Positions 42,742 to 51,669 of a DNA stretch of 64,000 bases are shown piece after piece. The notes beneath the pieces are model-generated. The model did not search any database, was not told the origin of the DNA, and saw only the letters and a list, made by a program, of their open reading frames with translations. The first letter of the stretch is position 1, and every line of letters begins with the position of its first letter. Location: contig NZ_JBEPOO010000001.1 in assembly GCF_040546815.1 (NCBI RefSeq), forward strand, positions 1 through 64,000, written 5' to 3'. Position numbers and translations under genes: made by a program. The stretch comes from Devosia sp. 2618 (GTDB lineage Bacteria; Pseudomonadota; Alphaproteobacteria; Rhizobiales; Devosiaceae).

Positions 42742-43021
42742 GGCCCCTTCCTGCCCGGCGAAAACGAGGGCCAGATCACAGCCTTCATCGCGAATTACAA
42801 TCACCGGCGTTACCATGAGAGGATGGACAACGTGACGCCCGCAGACGCCTACTTCGGCGGGGCTGCAGCCATCATCAGACAACGCGAAAGGATCAAACGA
42901 CTGACCATCCAGCATAGGCTCTTACAGCACCGCAAGTTAGCCATATAGTATCAGCCCAAGACCAGGCCAGTGCTCAGCTAATCCGCGATCCAATCTGAGC
43001 CAGATGATCTGACAACGGATA
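42742..43021 (+). mobile_element. IS3-family remnant with the C-terminus of orfB
   Basis: The frame starting LPGENEGQITAFIANYNHRR and ending PADAYFGGAAAIIRQRERIK, LQHRKLAI at 42948 is the end of a DDE transposase with the final catalytic Glu region missing upstream. An outer terminus with GACAACGGATA lies near 43021. It interrupts the metallo-beta-lactamase gene. Orientation is opposite to the orfA remnant, so these are ends of two separate copies or a rearranged one. Confidence 0.75.
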
Positions 43022-43103
43022 AGATAATGCTCAACACTTCAGAGCGCACAGTGGCACTAGACACGACAAGGTCTGTCCGTGAGCATGCCTATTTCTTCGA
43101 TAG

Positions 43104-44150
43104 CTACACGCCGGACAGTTTGAGGTTTTCCCGAATGGCCATCTTAGTCAGCGCATCGACGACGCTTGGCACGAGCGGGACACCGTCCTTGAGGGCATCA
43201 CGCTTACAGGCCAGCGCCTTCTGTCCGGGCAGCCGAACCGCGGCCATACCCGCATGGGGACGTGAGCCCAAGCACAGCTTGACGAGGGCAGAGGTGCGCT
43301 CTTGATAAGCGCCGACACCGGCGAAAAACTCGGGATCGAAAACCTGGATAAAGGTGGCGGCGCCCCAGCGTTTTTCGGCGATACCGCGGCCATAGCCACT
43401 CAGGCCCTGCGACAGTGCCTCAACCATCAGGGCCATTCCATAGCCCTTGTGGCCGTGATCGTGGCCGCCGGCTGGCAGCAACGTCCCCGGCGGCGTCTGA
43501 TTGAGCACGGTGGGATCGTCGGTAGCGTTACCATTGCTGTCTTGCAGCCACAGGCCGGCCGTCCGCTCGCCGCTGCGACCGAGCCGTCCTGTCATGCCGT
43601 TGGTGGTGATTGAGGAGGACATATCTATCAATATCGGCTCATTCTCGGTGGGAATGCCGACAGCGATGGGGTCGGGGGTGAACACGGGGTCGAGGCCGCC
43701 GTAAGGGGCGACCGACGCGATGGAGGGGTCGGAGCAGGTGATGATGGCCATCAGTCCCTGCTCTGTGAGGCGGGGCAAATAGGCCTGCAGGCAGCCGATG
43801 TGATGACTGCGGCCAATGGCGACGGCACCGATGCCAAAGGTGCGAGCCTTGGTGGCGGCGTTTTCCATCCCCTGCAAGGTCAGCCAGACCCCGCTCAGCC
43901 ACTCGCCATCCCAGACCGCGACCGCGCCGCGGTCACTGACAATGGTCGGCTCGCCAGCGGCGGTCATGCCGCCGGAGATAAGGTCGTCAACATAGGCTGG
44001 CAATAGCTGCAGGCCGTGGGTGTCATGTCCCATCATGTCTGCTTCGACCAGAATCTCCGCCACACTCTGTGCCCGATCAGCTGGCATACCGTGGCGGGCA
44101 AGCAGGGTTGCGCCAAAGGCCGTCAGTGCACCGGCGTCATAACGAGTCAT
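43104..44150 (-). CDS. Ldh2/YlbC/ComC-type malate/lactate dehydrogenase, copy 3
   Basis: NAD(P)-dependent oxidoreductase of 348 residues from the ATG at 44150 (GGAG ten bases upstream). It shows MMGHDTHGLQLLPAYVDDL with the catalytic His, GRSHHIGCLQAYL, TPDPIAVGIPTENEPILIDMSSS and AGGHDHGHKGYGMALMVEAL. It is clearly a different branch from the two island copies, suggesting independent origin. It is the last gene of the amidase-transporter operon, 88 bases after the amidase stop. In ureide pathways a homologue oxidises ureidoglycolate, so a role on the product of the amidase is plausible. Confidence 0.85.
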   Translation of the reverse strand: MTRYDAGALTAFGATLLARHGMPADRAQSVAEILVEADMMGHDTHGLQLLPAYVDDLISGGMTAAGEPTIVSDRGAVAVWDGEWLSGVWLTLQGMENAATKARTFGIGAVAIGRSHHIGCLQAYLPRLTEQGLMAIITCSDPSIASVAPYGGLDPVFTPDPIAVGIPTENEPILIDMSSSITTNGMTGRLGRSGERTAGLWLQDSNGNATDDPTVLNQTPPGTLLPAGGHDHGHKGYGMALMVEALSQGLSGYGRGIAEKRWGAATFIQVFDPEFFAGVGAYQERTSALVKLCLGSRPHAGMAAVRLPGQKALACKRDALKDGVPLVPSVVDALTKMAIRENLKLSGV

Positions 44151-44237
44151 CAGTATCAACTCCAAATTCAATAAGCGAGAGGCTCCGGGCGAAGCCCAGG
44201 TCTCAAAGGGTTGGAACGGCGAGTACTGCGAAGATGG

Positions 44238-45650
44238 CTAGGCCCCCGGCGGGGTCCGCTGGTGCCAGTCTGTATATTTCTGCAGCTGCACGCCGAGACG
44301 CAGTAATGTGGCTTCGTCGAAATTGCGACCGATCAACTGCAGGCTGATCGGCAGCCTCGAGCCCGAGAAGCCGTTAGGTAGGCACAGAGTGGGCGAGCCG
44401 CTTAGATTTGTGGGGAACACATTGCGCCAGAGCGCATCCAGCGCCTGAACCTTCACGCCGTTGATCGTCACAGTGCTCTCGCCTATGCCGGGGGCAACGA
44501 TGGGTACAGTAGGGGTCACCAGCATGTCGACCTTGGTGAAAACCTCGGCGAAATCCTTGCAGATCAGCCGGCGTACGCGCTGGCCGAGCAGATAATCCGT
44601 CGCCAGAACGCTCATGCCAGCATCGAGTTCACGCCGCACGTTCGATGAGAAATCATCGGCCCGCGCGCGCATGCGGTCGCGGTGATAGGCGGAAGCCTCG
44701 GCGGCCAGGATCGCCAGCTCAGCACCGAGCGCGTATTTTAGGTGTGGCAGCACCATGGTCTCGATGGAGTGGCCCAGCGCGCGGAGCAGATCGAGCGAGG
44801 ACTCGAACGCCGCGCGAACCTCCTCATCTACGCCCTCCAGATAGTAATGAGCCGGAACGCCAATGCGCAGCCGCTCGGGAGATTGGCTGACCACCTCACT
44901 ATAGCGGGGCAGCGTCACCTTCACGGACCCCGGATCTTCGGCATCGAAACCGGCCATGGCCTCGAGCAGGAAGGCCAGATCATCGACGCTGCGGGACATT
45001 GGCCCGGCAGTGTCGAGCGACCACGCTAGCGACAGGGCACCTCGTTTGCTGACCAGCCCATAGGTGGGCTTGAGGCCGGAAATGCCGCACAACGCGCTGG
45101 GGGTGCGGATCGAGCCACCGGTATCACTGCCGGTTGCGCCCATGCAGATGCCGGTGGCAATGGCGATGGCCGAACCGCCGCTGGAGCCGCCGGGCACATG
45201 GTTTGGATTCCAGGGATTGCGCGAGGGGCCGGCATAGTCGTTGTTGGTGGTAGGGCCATAGGCGAACTCGTGGGTTTGGGACTTGCCCATCACCACGCCA
45301 CCGGCGCTCCGCAGGCGTGACACGGCCACGGCATCGACTCCGGTCTGGTGGCCGGCGAGGACTTTAGAACTCGCGGTGGTGGGCAGGTCGTGGGTGCCGA
45401 AGATGTCCTTGATAGTGAGCGGAATGCCCGCCAGTGGGCCAACCTCATCGCCGGCGTCGAGCCGGCGATCGATCTGCCCCGTGATCTCGAGCAGGCGGGT
45501 ACTGTCGGTACGCGCCGCAAACACGTTGAGCTCTCGATCTAGCCGGTCGGCGGTTGCGATGGCCTGAGTAACCAATTGGGTGGCACTCAGGCTGCGCGCG
45601 CGCAGCTGCTCACCGGCCTTGCGGATGCTCAGGGGGACAATCGTACTCAT
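44238..45650 (-). CDS. Amidase-signature enzyme, AtzE-like
   Basis: Hydrolase of 470 residues with the Ser-cisSer-Lys triad. Lys81 is in LTIKDIF, cis-Ser156 in VPGGSSGGSA and the nucleophile Ser180 in GSDTGGSIR. It is immediately preceded by a 67-residue gene with the features of AtzG, overlapping by four bases. In AtzEG the small subunit packs against the amidase and the pair hydrolyses 1-carboxybiuret. The same arrangement is found in GatA-GatC. The gene lies in an ABC transporter operon, so the substrate is probably an imported small amide, ureide or biuret-like compound rather than a tRNA. Confidence 0.86.
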   Translation of the reverse strand: MSTIVPLSIRKAGEQLRARSLSATQLVTQAIATADRLDRELNVFAARTDSTRLLEITGQIDRRLDAGDEVGPLAGIPLTIKDIFGTHDLPTTASSKVLAGHQTGVDAVAVSRLRSAGGVVMGKSQTHEFAYGPTTNNDYAGPSRNPWNPNHVPGGSSGGSAIAIATGICMGATGSDTGGSIRTPSALCGISGLKPTYGLVSKRGALSLAWSLDTAGPMSRSVDDLAFLLEAMAGFDAEDPGSVKVTLPRYSEVVSQSPERLRIGVPAHYYLEGVDEEVRAAFESSLDLLRALGHSIETMVLPHLKYALGAELAILAAEASAYHRDRMRARADDFSSNVRRELDAGMSVLATDYLLGQRVRRLICKDFAEVFTKVDMLVTPTVPIVAPGIGESTVTINGVKVQALDALWRNVFPTNLSGSPTLCLPNGFSGSRLPISLQLIGRNFDEATLLRLGVQLQKYTDWHQRTPPGA

Positions 45651-45850
45651 GGCTTCACTCGGAACGCGAAGGCGGGTTCAACCTCGCTGACGTCCACCTC
45701 ATCCATGGTGCGGATGGCAGCGACGATGCTGCGGATCACGCCCGATGCATCCTCAAGACGGGCTGGCGTCAACGGCATATTGCCGACTTCGCGCAGCATG
45801 GCGTCACAGGCCAGGAGGACGGCATCGTCCTTATTGTCGATCTGGGTCAT
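45647..45850 (-). CDS. AtzG/GatC-like small amidase partner (DUF4089 type)
   Basis: A 67-residue acidic helical protein. The ending EVEPAFAFRVKP resembles the conserved end of AtzG and GatC, which wraps around the amidase. ATGA overlaps on both sides tie it to the permease gene before it and the amidase gene after it, so equal production of the two amidase subunits is likely. The assignment rests on size, position and the C-terminal motif. Confidence 0.65.
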   Translation of the reverse strand: MTQIDNKDDAVLLACDAMLREVGNMPLTPARLEDASGVIRSIVAAIRTMDEVDVSEVEPAFAFRVKP

Positions 45851-46920
45851 GCCTCCGTTCCTCCTTTCAGTCGGTCATCGGCCTTTTGGCCAAGGCGAAG
45901 CAAGTTAGTAAAATGGCTGGACTTCAGCGCGCCAAAGGCCAACACGGCTATCAGCGTCACTCCCCAGGCAAAGTCCTTGAGGAAGTTGCTGCCGCTTGAC
46001 TGGAACACTAAGTTGAGGCCGGTAGACAGCAATTGCAGGATGAGCACCGAAAAGATCACGCCAACGATCTTGCCGACGCCGCCCAAGGGCGAAATGCCGC
46101 CGAGCACGGCCACTAGGATGGCCATCAACACATAGGACGAGCCGAAGTCGACGTTCGCCGAATTGGTCACGCCCAGATTGATCATGCCGGCAAGGCCCGC
46201 CAGCGCGCCACTGAGGGCATAAACCGCTAGCAGCAGCCGTCTGGTGTTGATGCCGGAATAGCGCGCGGCCACCGGATTGGCGCCGTAGAGGTAGATGTTG
46301 AAGCCAATTCGACGTCCATGCATCATGAACGCCAAAGCGATTGCCGCCACGAGGAAGATCAGCGCCGGGATCGGCAGGCCGAATAGTGTGCCGCGTCCGA
46401 TAGTGGCGAAGGTGCTGATGCCGAACAGGGTGCTGCCGCCGGTGATGACGGTGCCGATGCCGGTGAACAGGGTCATCGTGCCCAGCGTCGCCAGAATGGG
46501 CGAATAGCCCAGCACTGCGACCAGCATGCCATTGAGCAGGCCGCACAGCATGCCCACGCCCACGCCGACCGCGACACCAACAAGCGCCACCAGTTCAGGG
46601 GGCAGGCCGAGCTGGCCGGCGACCATGCCTGCCATGATATTGGCGGTCACGATTGAGCCGAGATTGGCGGTGGCATTAACCGACAGATCGATGCCGCCGG
46701 TGAGCAGGGTCAGCGCCACTGCTAGCGCTAGCAGGCCGATGACGCTGGTCTGCAGCAACATAGATTGCAGGTTCTGGACGCTGAGGAAAATGTCGGGCCG
46801 CGCCACACCAAGCCCGGCCATAATCAGGATGGCGACGACAAACAGCACTACAACATGCGTGTTCAGATATTCGGGCAGTTTCATTGAGGTCTTCCCCTTG
46901 CCTTGTGCGCTCGCGGTCAT
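45847..46920 (-). CDS. Sugar-type ABC transporter permease (RbsC family), copy 2
   Basis: Inner-membrane component of 357 residues with about nine spans (BPD_transp_2 family). It carries LTGGIDLSVNATANLGSIV, the RbsC-like GLLNGMLVAVLGYSPILATLGTM and the coupling-helix region GANPVAARYSGINTRRLLL. The ATG at 46920 overlaps the stop of the preceding permease gene. A second ATG twelve codons later lacks this coupling. With copy 1 it should form a heterodimeric channel. RbsC-type systems import sugars but also autoinducers, purines and ureides. Confidence 0.88.
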   Translation of the reverse strand: MTASAQGKGKTSMKLPEYLNTHVVVLFVVAILIMAGLGVARPDIFLSVQNLQSMLLQTSVIGLLALAVALTLLTGGIDLSVNATANLGSIVTANIMAGMVAGQLGLPPELVALVGVAVGVGVGMLCGLLNGMLVAVLGYSPILATLGTMTLFTGIGTVITGGSTLFGISTFATIGRGTLFGLPIPALIFLVAAIALAFMMHGRRIGFNIYLYGANPVAARYSGINTRRLLLAVYALSGALAGLAGMINLGVTNSANVDFGSSYVLMAILVAVLGGISPLGGVGKIVGVIFSVLILQLLSTGLNLVFQSSGSNFLKDFAWGVTLIAVLAFGALKSSHFTNLLRLGQKADDRLKGGTEA

Positions 46921-47915
46921 GGCTCGGTACCTCGCTGGCGCTGGCTGAACTGGCCGAACAGCGGCAGGCCGATGGCCAGCAGCAGCAGCGCTCCAATGGC
47001 CACTTTTTGCCACACGGTGGAAACGCCCAGCACGATCAGGCTGTTATTGGTAGTGACGATCAGCAAGGTGCCGAGCAGCACACCGATGACGCTGCCACGC
47101 CCGCCGGTGATCGCCGCGCCGCCGATGACGACGGCGGCAATGACATCGAGTTCACCGCCGACTAAGGTTTGCGGATTGGCCAACCGGATCACGCCCGCGG
47201 CGGTCAGGCCCGCAATGCCAGCCAGCAGACCCGCGGTGGTATAGGCGAGGATTTCGATGCGTTGGACATTGATGCCCATGCGCGCCGCCGCCACCCGATT
47301 GCCACCGATGGCATAAAGGCTGCGTCCGACAGTGGTGTAGCGCATGACGAAAAACACCAGCGCCGCGATCAGTAGGAACATCAGCACCGAGACATGCAAG
47401 CCCACCTTGGCGCCGTTATCTGCGGTCAACGTCAGAATATTGGTGCGCGAGAATTCGACCATGCCGGACGGCACTTTGCGGATAGTATCGGTGCCGACGA
47501 AATACAGCAGGAAGCCGCGAAACAGGCTGGTGGTGCCCAGTGTGATGATCAGTGATGGCGCTTTGAGCCAGGTGACCAGCAGGCCGTTGATAGCCCCCAG
47601 CCCTGCCCCCATCAGCGCGGCAATGCCAAACAGCAACCAGATCGACAGATCGGGGAACAACGCATTCGCCAGCGTCACCGTGCCGTACATCGCCACCACG
47701 GCAATGGCGGCGAAGGAGACGTCGAGCCCACCAATGATCAGCACGATGAAAAAGCCGATGGCGAACAGCCCGACCACCGTGCTGCTTTTGAGCATGGAGA
47801 ACAGGTTGAAGTAGGTCAGAAAGCTTGGATTGATGATGCCGACGATGGCGACCAGCAGGACCAGCACCAGGAGCAGCATGGTTTCCTGTCGTAGCTGAAG
47901 TCGTGGAAAGGTCAT
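46917..47915 (-). CDS. Sugar-type ABC transporter permease (RbsC family), copy 1
   Basis: Partner permease of 332 residues with LIIGGLDVSFAAIAVVAMYG, GLLVTWLKAPSLIITLGT and GGNRVAAARMGINVQRIEI. The start ATG overlaps the ATPase stop (ATGA); the upstream open codons lack a sensible start. Copies 1 and 2 differ enough that a heterodimer is expected, as in the AI-2 importer (LsrCD) and some ureide importers. Confidence 0.88.
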   Translation of the reverse strand: MTFPRLQLRQETMLLLVLVLLVAIVGIINPSFLTYFNLFSMLKSSTVVGLFAIGFFIVLIIGGLDVSFAAIAVVAMYGTVTLANALFPDLSIWLLFGIAALMGAGLGAINGLLVTWLKAPSLIITLGTTSLFRGFLLYFVGTDTIRKVPSGMVEFSRTNILTLTADNGAKVGLHVSVLMFLLIAALVFFVMRYTTVGRSLYAIGGNRVAAARMGINVQRIEILAYTTAGLLAGIAGLTAAGVIRLANPQTLVGGELDVIAAVVIGGAAITGGRGSVIGVLLGTLLIVTTNNSLIVLGVSTVWQKVAIGALLLLAIGLPLFGQFSQRQRGTEP

Positions 47916-49462
47916 AACTTGCTCTCGTTGATAATGGCCATGATTTCGGTGGTCGAACTTTGCGCAACCACTCGTTCGGCTGCGATCCGCCCATTGCGCA
48001 AGATCAGCACCCGGTCGCAAACCTGCATCAATTCGGGTAGATCATCGGAAATGACGATGATGCCAACGCCCTGATTGGCCAGATCGACGATGACATCGTG
48101 AATGCCGGCCTTCGAGCCGACATCTACACCCACGGAGGGGCGATTGAGGATGAGCACGGCGGGATGGCTCGCCATCCATTTTGCCAGGACCACGCGCTGC
48201 TGGTTGCCGCCCGATAGGCTGGTGACCGGTGCCTGGTCCGACGATGCCTTGATTGACAGCTTGTCGATCCACTGCTTGGCTTCGGCGGATTTGCGCTGCC
48301 CGGTGAGCCAGCCGAAACGGTCGGTCAACCGGCTGGCGGCGCGGACGACGATATTGTCGCGGATGCTGAAATCGAGGAACAGGCCTTCGCTCAGCCGATC
48401 CTCGGGCACATAGGCGATGCCGGTGCGCAGCGCGTCAGCCACGCTGCGCACGGTGACATCACGCCCGTCGATGCGCAACTGACCCTTGGCCGCCGGCGCA
48501 ATGCCGTAAATGGCTTTCGCAAGCGCCGTGCGGCCAGCGCCCATAAGCCCACCAAGGCCGAGGATTTCGCCGGGCGCCAGATCAAAGCTGACATCCTGAA
48601 ACTGGTCGCCATCCGACAGGCTGGTCAGCGAGAGCCGCGGCTGGGCGGCTGCCGGAAGCGCCGGACGCTCATAGCGATCTGATGAAATTTCCCGGCCGGT
48701 CATGGCGCGCTGGATATCGGCTTCGGTCAGCTCGTTGAGCGGCGCCGACAGCACCACATGGCCACTGCGCAGCACCACCGCCCGCTCGGCGATATCGGCA
48801 ACTTCCTGCAACTTGTGGCTGACAAAAATGAAACCCATGCCCTCGCCGGCCAGCCGACGAATGAGGGTGAACAGCTGATCGACCTCGCGGTGGGTCAGGG
48901 CGGTGGTTGGCTCGTCCATGATCAGCAGGCGCGCGTCATGGGCCAGAGCCCGCGCAATCGCCACGAGCTGCTTGTGCGATACCGGCAGCTCGCTCAAATC
49001 TTTGTCAAGGTCGATGGTGACCTTCATGTCGTCCAGAACTGACTTAGCCAGCGCGCGGCCTTTGATGCGGTTGATCAGATGGCGGCCCTGGCTGATCTGG
49101 CGCGGGAGCCAGATATTTTCAGCCGCCGACAGATTGGGGAACGGGGCAAAATCCTGATAGATAATCTGCACGCCAGCATGGATGCGCGCTGATGGCGGCT
49201 GTGCCGACCAATCGACGCCATCGATAAATATCTTCCCGGAATCGGGGCGTTCGACGCCAGCAATCGAGCGGATCAAGGTCGATTTGCCCGACCCGTTCTC
49301 GCCGGCCAGCGAAATGACTTCGCCCCCGGCAACCTCGAGGCTGACGCCCGACAGCGCCCTCACCCCGCCGTAAGATTTGGCAATATCGACAATGCGCAGC
49401 AGGGGCGCAGTGCCGGCGGTTGGGTGCGGTTTTGCCCGCGCATTGTCCGCGATATCAGCCAT
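47912..49462 (-). CDS. Sugar-type ABC transporter ATPase with two nucleotide-binding domains
   Basis: RbsA/LsrA-type 516-residue ATPase. Domain 1 has Walker A GENGSGKST, the Q-loop in IIYQDFAPF, a divergent signature LPVSHKQL and Walker B LLIMDEPT. Domain 2 has the Walker-A-like GLMGAGRTALA and an intact signature LSGGNQQR. Its Walker B reads VLILNRPSVGVDVGSK, so both the metal-binding Asp and the catalytic Glu are replaced (N and R). Only one of the two composite ATP sites should hydrolyse. The gene begins 71 bases after the binding-protein gene, with a hairpin between them. Confidence 0.9.
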   Translation of the reverse strand: MADIADNARAKPHPTAGTAPLLRIVDIAKSYGGVRALSGVSLEVAGGEVISLAGENGSGKSTLIRSIAGVERPDSGKIFIDGVDWSAQPPSARIHAGVQIIYQDFAPFPNLSAAENIWLPRQISQGRHLINRIKGRALAKSVLDDMKVTIDLDKDLSELPVSHKQLVAIARALAHDARLLIMDEPTTALTHREVDQLFTLIRRLAGEGMGFIFVSHKLQEVADIAERAVVLRSGHVVLSAPLNELTEADIQRAMTGREISSDRYERPALPAAAQPRLSLTSLSDGDQFQDVSFDLAPGEILGLGGLMGAGRTALAKAIYGIAPAAKGQLRIDGRDVTVRSVADALRTGIAYVPEDRLSEGLFLDFSIRDNIVVRAASRLTDRFGWLTGQRKSAEAKQWIDKLSIKASSDQAPVTSLSGGNQQRVVLAKWMASHPAVLILNRPSVGVDVGSKAGIHDVIVDLANQGVGIIVISDDLPELMQVCDRVLILRNGRIAAERVVAQSSTTEIMAIINESKL

Positions 49463-49484
49463 GAAACAACCTCAATCTAAAGAT

Positions 49485-49510
49485 GATGCCGGGTCCGCAG
49501 ACCCGGCATC
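49485..49510 (-). terminator. Hairpin between the binding-protein and ATPase genes
   Basis: Eleven-base perfect arms GATGCCGGGTC / GACCCGGCATC around CGCA. There is no T-run in either direction. Such stem-loops typically protect the binding-protein mRNA and lower expression of the downstream transporter genes. Confidence 0.65.
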
Positions 49511-49533
49511 GCTATTGATCAGTAACTGCGCAA

Positions 49534-50553
49534 CTAGAAGTTGTGCTGTTCCATGTTCTCGACGGTCACGTCGACCCAGGCCGCGCCATAAACTATGTCG
49601 CCCTTGACGATGACATTGTTGTAGCCGGGCACGCCGAGATCGTCGCCGGTCACGATCGGCTCGTGGTTCATTGCGCGGATAGCCGCCGACATCATCGCCT
49701 GGCCAGCCATCTTCGGATCCCAGAAGCTAATAAGATCGACAGCGCCGGTTTCCAGCAGGTCCTGCGTCAACGAGACGAGGCTGGTGCTGACCACAGAGGT
49801 GCGTTCTTCGAGGCCAGCTTCTTCAATCGCCTGGCCGATGCCGATGGGATCGTTGGAGGACGAGCCCTGGAAGCCCTTTATATTGGGATAGGCCACCAGC
49901 AGTTCGAGCGTCTTGCGGTACGCGGTTGCCGCGTCCTCATTGGTCTCGATCCGGTCGCCGACCAGGGTCATCTTGGGATAGGTCGCCACCTGATGGGCGA
50001 CTGCGGCATCCACCCAGGCGGTGTGCGCTGCGTTGGTAAGCTTGCCGACGAAGACTGCGTATTCGCCCTCTTCACCCATCTGGGCGGCGAGATGATCCAT
50101 CAGATGCACGCCATATTCGGCGTTGTCGAAGGCTTCAACGTCAAAGTTCTTGGTCGGCTGAGTTTCGCCCTCATGGGTCACCACGACAACACCCTGCGCG
50201 CGGGCTTTGGCCAGCACTGGCTCCAGCGTCTGGGGCGAGATCGGTACGATGCCGATGGCATCCACGCCCTGCGCTACCAGATCTTCGATCAGCTGCGCCT
50301 GCAAAGCTGCGTCCGAGTGGGAAACGCCCTGCATGAACACCTTGATGCCAGGGTTTGCTGCAGCATATTCGACCAGGCCCTCTTCCATGCGCAGCCACCA
50401 CGGATCACCGGCCACCTTGACCACGACGGCCATTGACTTTTCGTCCTGTGCGACGACGGACGAGACGGTTACGAGTGCGGTTGCGCCGAGCAGGCTGGCC
50501 AGCACCACGGCGCGAACGCCGTTTGCGGAAAAAATTGCTGTATGCTTGATCAT
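49534..50553 (-). CDS. Periplasmic sugar-type ABC substrate-binding protein
   Basis: A 339-residue type I binding protein (Peripla_BP_4). The ATG at 50553 has GGGAG eight bases upstream and gives a signal peptide cleaved near VVAQD. The first beta-strand segment reads MAVVVKVAGDPWWLRMEEGL, and later come DAIGIVPISPQTLEPVLAKA, VVVVTHEGETQ and FQGSSSNDPIGIGQAIEEAGL. The overall pattern is closest to the AI-2/rhamnose receptor branch (LsrB/RhaS). The ligand is unknown and should match the amidase in the same operon. A LacI-type palindrome lies 145 bases upstream. Confidence 0.9.
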   Translation of the reverse strand: MIKHTAIFSANGVRAVVLASLLGATALVTVSSVVAQDEKSMAVVVKVAGDPWWLRMEEGLVEYAAANPGIKVFMQGVSHSDAALQAQLIEDLVAQGVDAIGIVPISPQTLEPVLAKARAQGVVVVTHEGETQPTKNFDVEAFDNAEYGVHLMDHLAAQMGEEGEYAVFVGKLTNAAHTAWVDAAVAHQVATYPKMTLVGDRIETNEDAATAYRKTLELLVAYPNIKGFQGSSSNDPIGIGQAIEEAGLEERTSVVSTSLVSLTQDLLETGAVDLISFWDPKMAGQAMMSAAIRAMNHEPIVTGDDLGVPGYNNVIVKGDIVYGAAWVDVTVENMEQHNF

Positions 50554-50683
50554 TGGTAGTTCTCCCTGTTTTCCAATTTTCTTTGTTTGTCGGCCACCCA
50601 CTCTGGCCTATGACGGCACTCTTGCAGTGACTGCGCTGCATGCTCAACGTAAACATCTCAGTCCACCAGCCCTTGGGCTGGAA

Positions 50684-51406
50684 TTAGGCAGTAGCTTTGA
50701 AAGCGCTTCCAGCCAATATATCAAGAGAGTGGGATGACCGCCTTGTATGGAATAGAGGCAGCTGCGTCTGCCGAAGGCAGGCGACCATTCCGCCACCACT
50801 CACAAGGCCGATTAGTCCTATTGAGGCAGCCCGATAGACTACTGCCGATACACGCCGCAGGACGGCGGTCGCACCGGATAGTGCCTCCTCCACACGCGCG
50901 CACTCACCCTGTGCCAGCGAGCGCTCGTATTCACTAGCGATACCCTCCGCCATCAGCGCCGTGTCGCGTTGTTCAGTCACTGCAAATCCAACGTGAACCG
51001 GCGTCTGGACATTGTCGCTGACCCCCTCCTGACTGAACACGGCTTGCCCCAGCAGGTCGCGTCCTGAAGGGCTCGCACGGGGCCCGCCGGGGGCAGGACC
51101 TGAGGTAAAGTAATCGTCGATCTCGGCTGTGTGCCTAAACAGTGCATCATGGACAAAGTTAACAGTATCCAACTCGTCCAGCCGATAGCTCGCTGCTATA
51201 AAATGCTTCTGGTCGATCAGACGACCAAGGACGACCACGACGCCGGCGGGCTTGATGTCCATGGGCAAGGTGCGCGCGCTAAACTTGCGGCACAAATAGA
51301 CCGTGCGGGCGTCGTCACTGAATCCCCCTGCCCAATGGCACCCAAAGTCATGCATTGACAGGTCGATGTTATTCACATCGACGCGCAGGTCGGCCAGATA
51401 TTGCAT
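50684..51406 (-). CDS. Hypothetical protein in the LacI-controlled region
   Basis: Open frame of about 240 codons between the regulator and the binding-protein gene, reading in the operon direction. Codon third positions are moderately GC-rich over the first 200 codons, as in real genes. I recognise no family. The start is unsure: ATG at 51406 or TTG at 51466, neither with a strong ribosome site. A LacI-type palindrome lies at 51501-51514 just ahead of it. The last 30 codons look non-coding, so it may be a decayed first gene of the operon. Confidence 0.35.
   Translation of the reverse strand: MQYLADLRVDVNNIDLSMHDFGCHWAGGFSDDARTVYLCRKFSARTLPMDIKPAGVVVVLGRLIDQKHFIAASYRLDELDTVNFVHDALFRHTAEIDDYFTSGPAPGGPRASPSGRDLLGQAVFSQEGVSDNVQTPVHVGFAVTEQRDTALMAEGIASEYERSLAQGECARVEEALSGATAVLRRVSAVVYRAASIGLIGLVSGGGMVACLRQTQLPLFHTRRSSHSLDILAGSAFKATA
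50698..50711. promoter_or_regulatory. LacI-type operator before the binding-protein gene
   Basis: TGAAAGCGCTTCCA matches the LacI/GalR palindrome TGAAAGCGCTTTCA in 13 of 14 positions. It lies upstream of the binding-protein gene, whose operon is next to a LacI-type regulator. Confidence 0.65.
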
Positions 51407-51500
51407 CGCGGTCGCCCACTGAAGGCAGTGGCGGAAACTAATAACCTTCAGGCTACCCGGAACCAATTAGGCAATCCCCCTTGGCTTCGGCATCTTTGCC

Positions 51501-51514
51501 TGAAACCGCTTTCA
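51501..51514. promoter_or_regulatory. Second LacI-type operator
   Basis: TGAAACCGCTTTCA matches the same palindrome in 13 of 14 positions. It lies 800 bases from the first site and 156 bases from the end of the regulator gene, so looping between the two sites is possible. Confidence 0.6.
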
Positions 51515-51669
51515 TCTCTATATCTACTCATCCCGCACCCACTGTCAACTGGCATCTCGCGATGACGATAACTGCCAAACTATATAGAGCATGAAGCTTC
51601 ACTTGGACGATTAGTCAGCATGCATATTGGTATTAAGAGGCGGCCGAGGTCAGCCCGAACCTGATGAAA

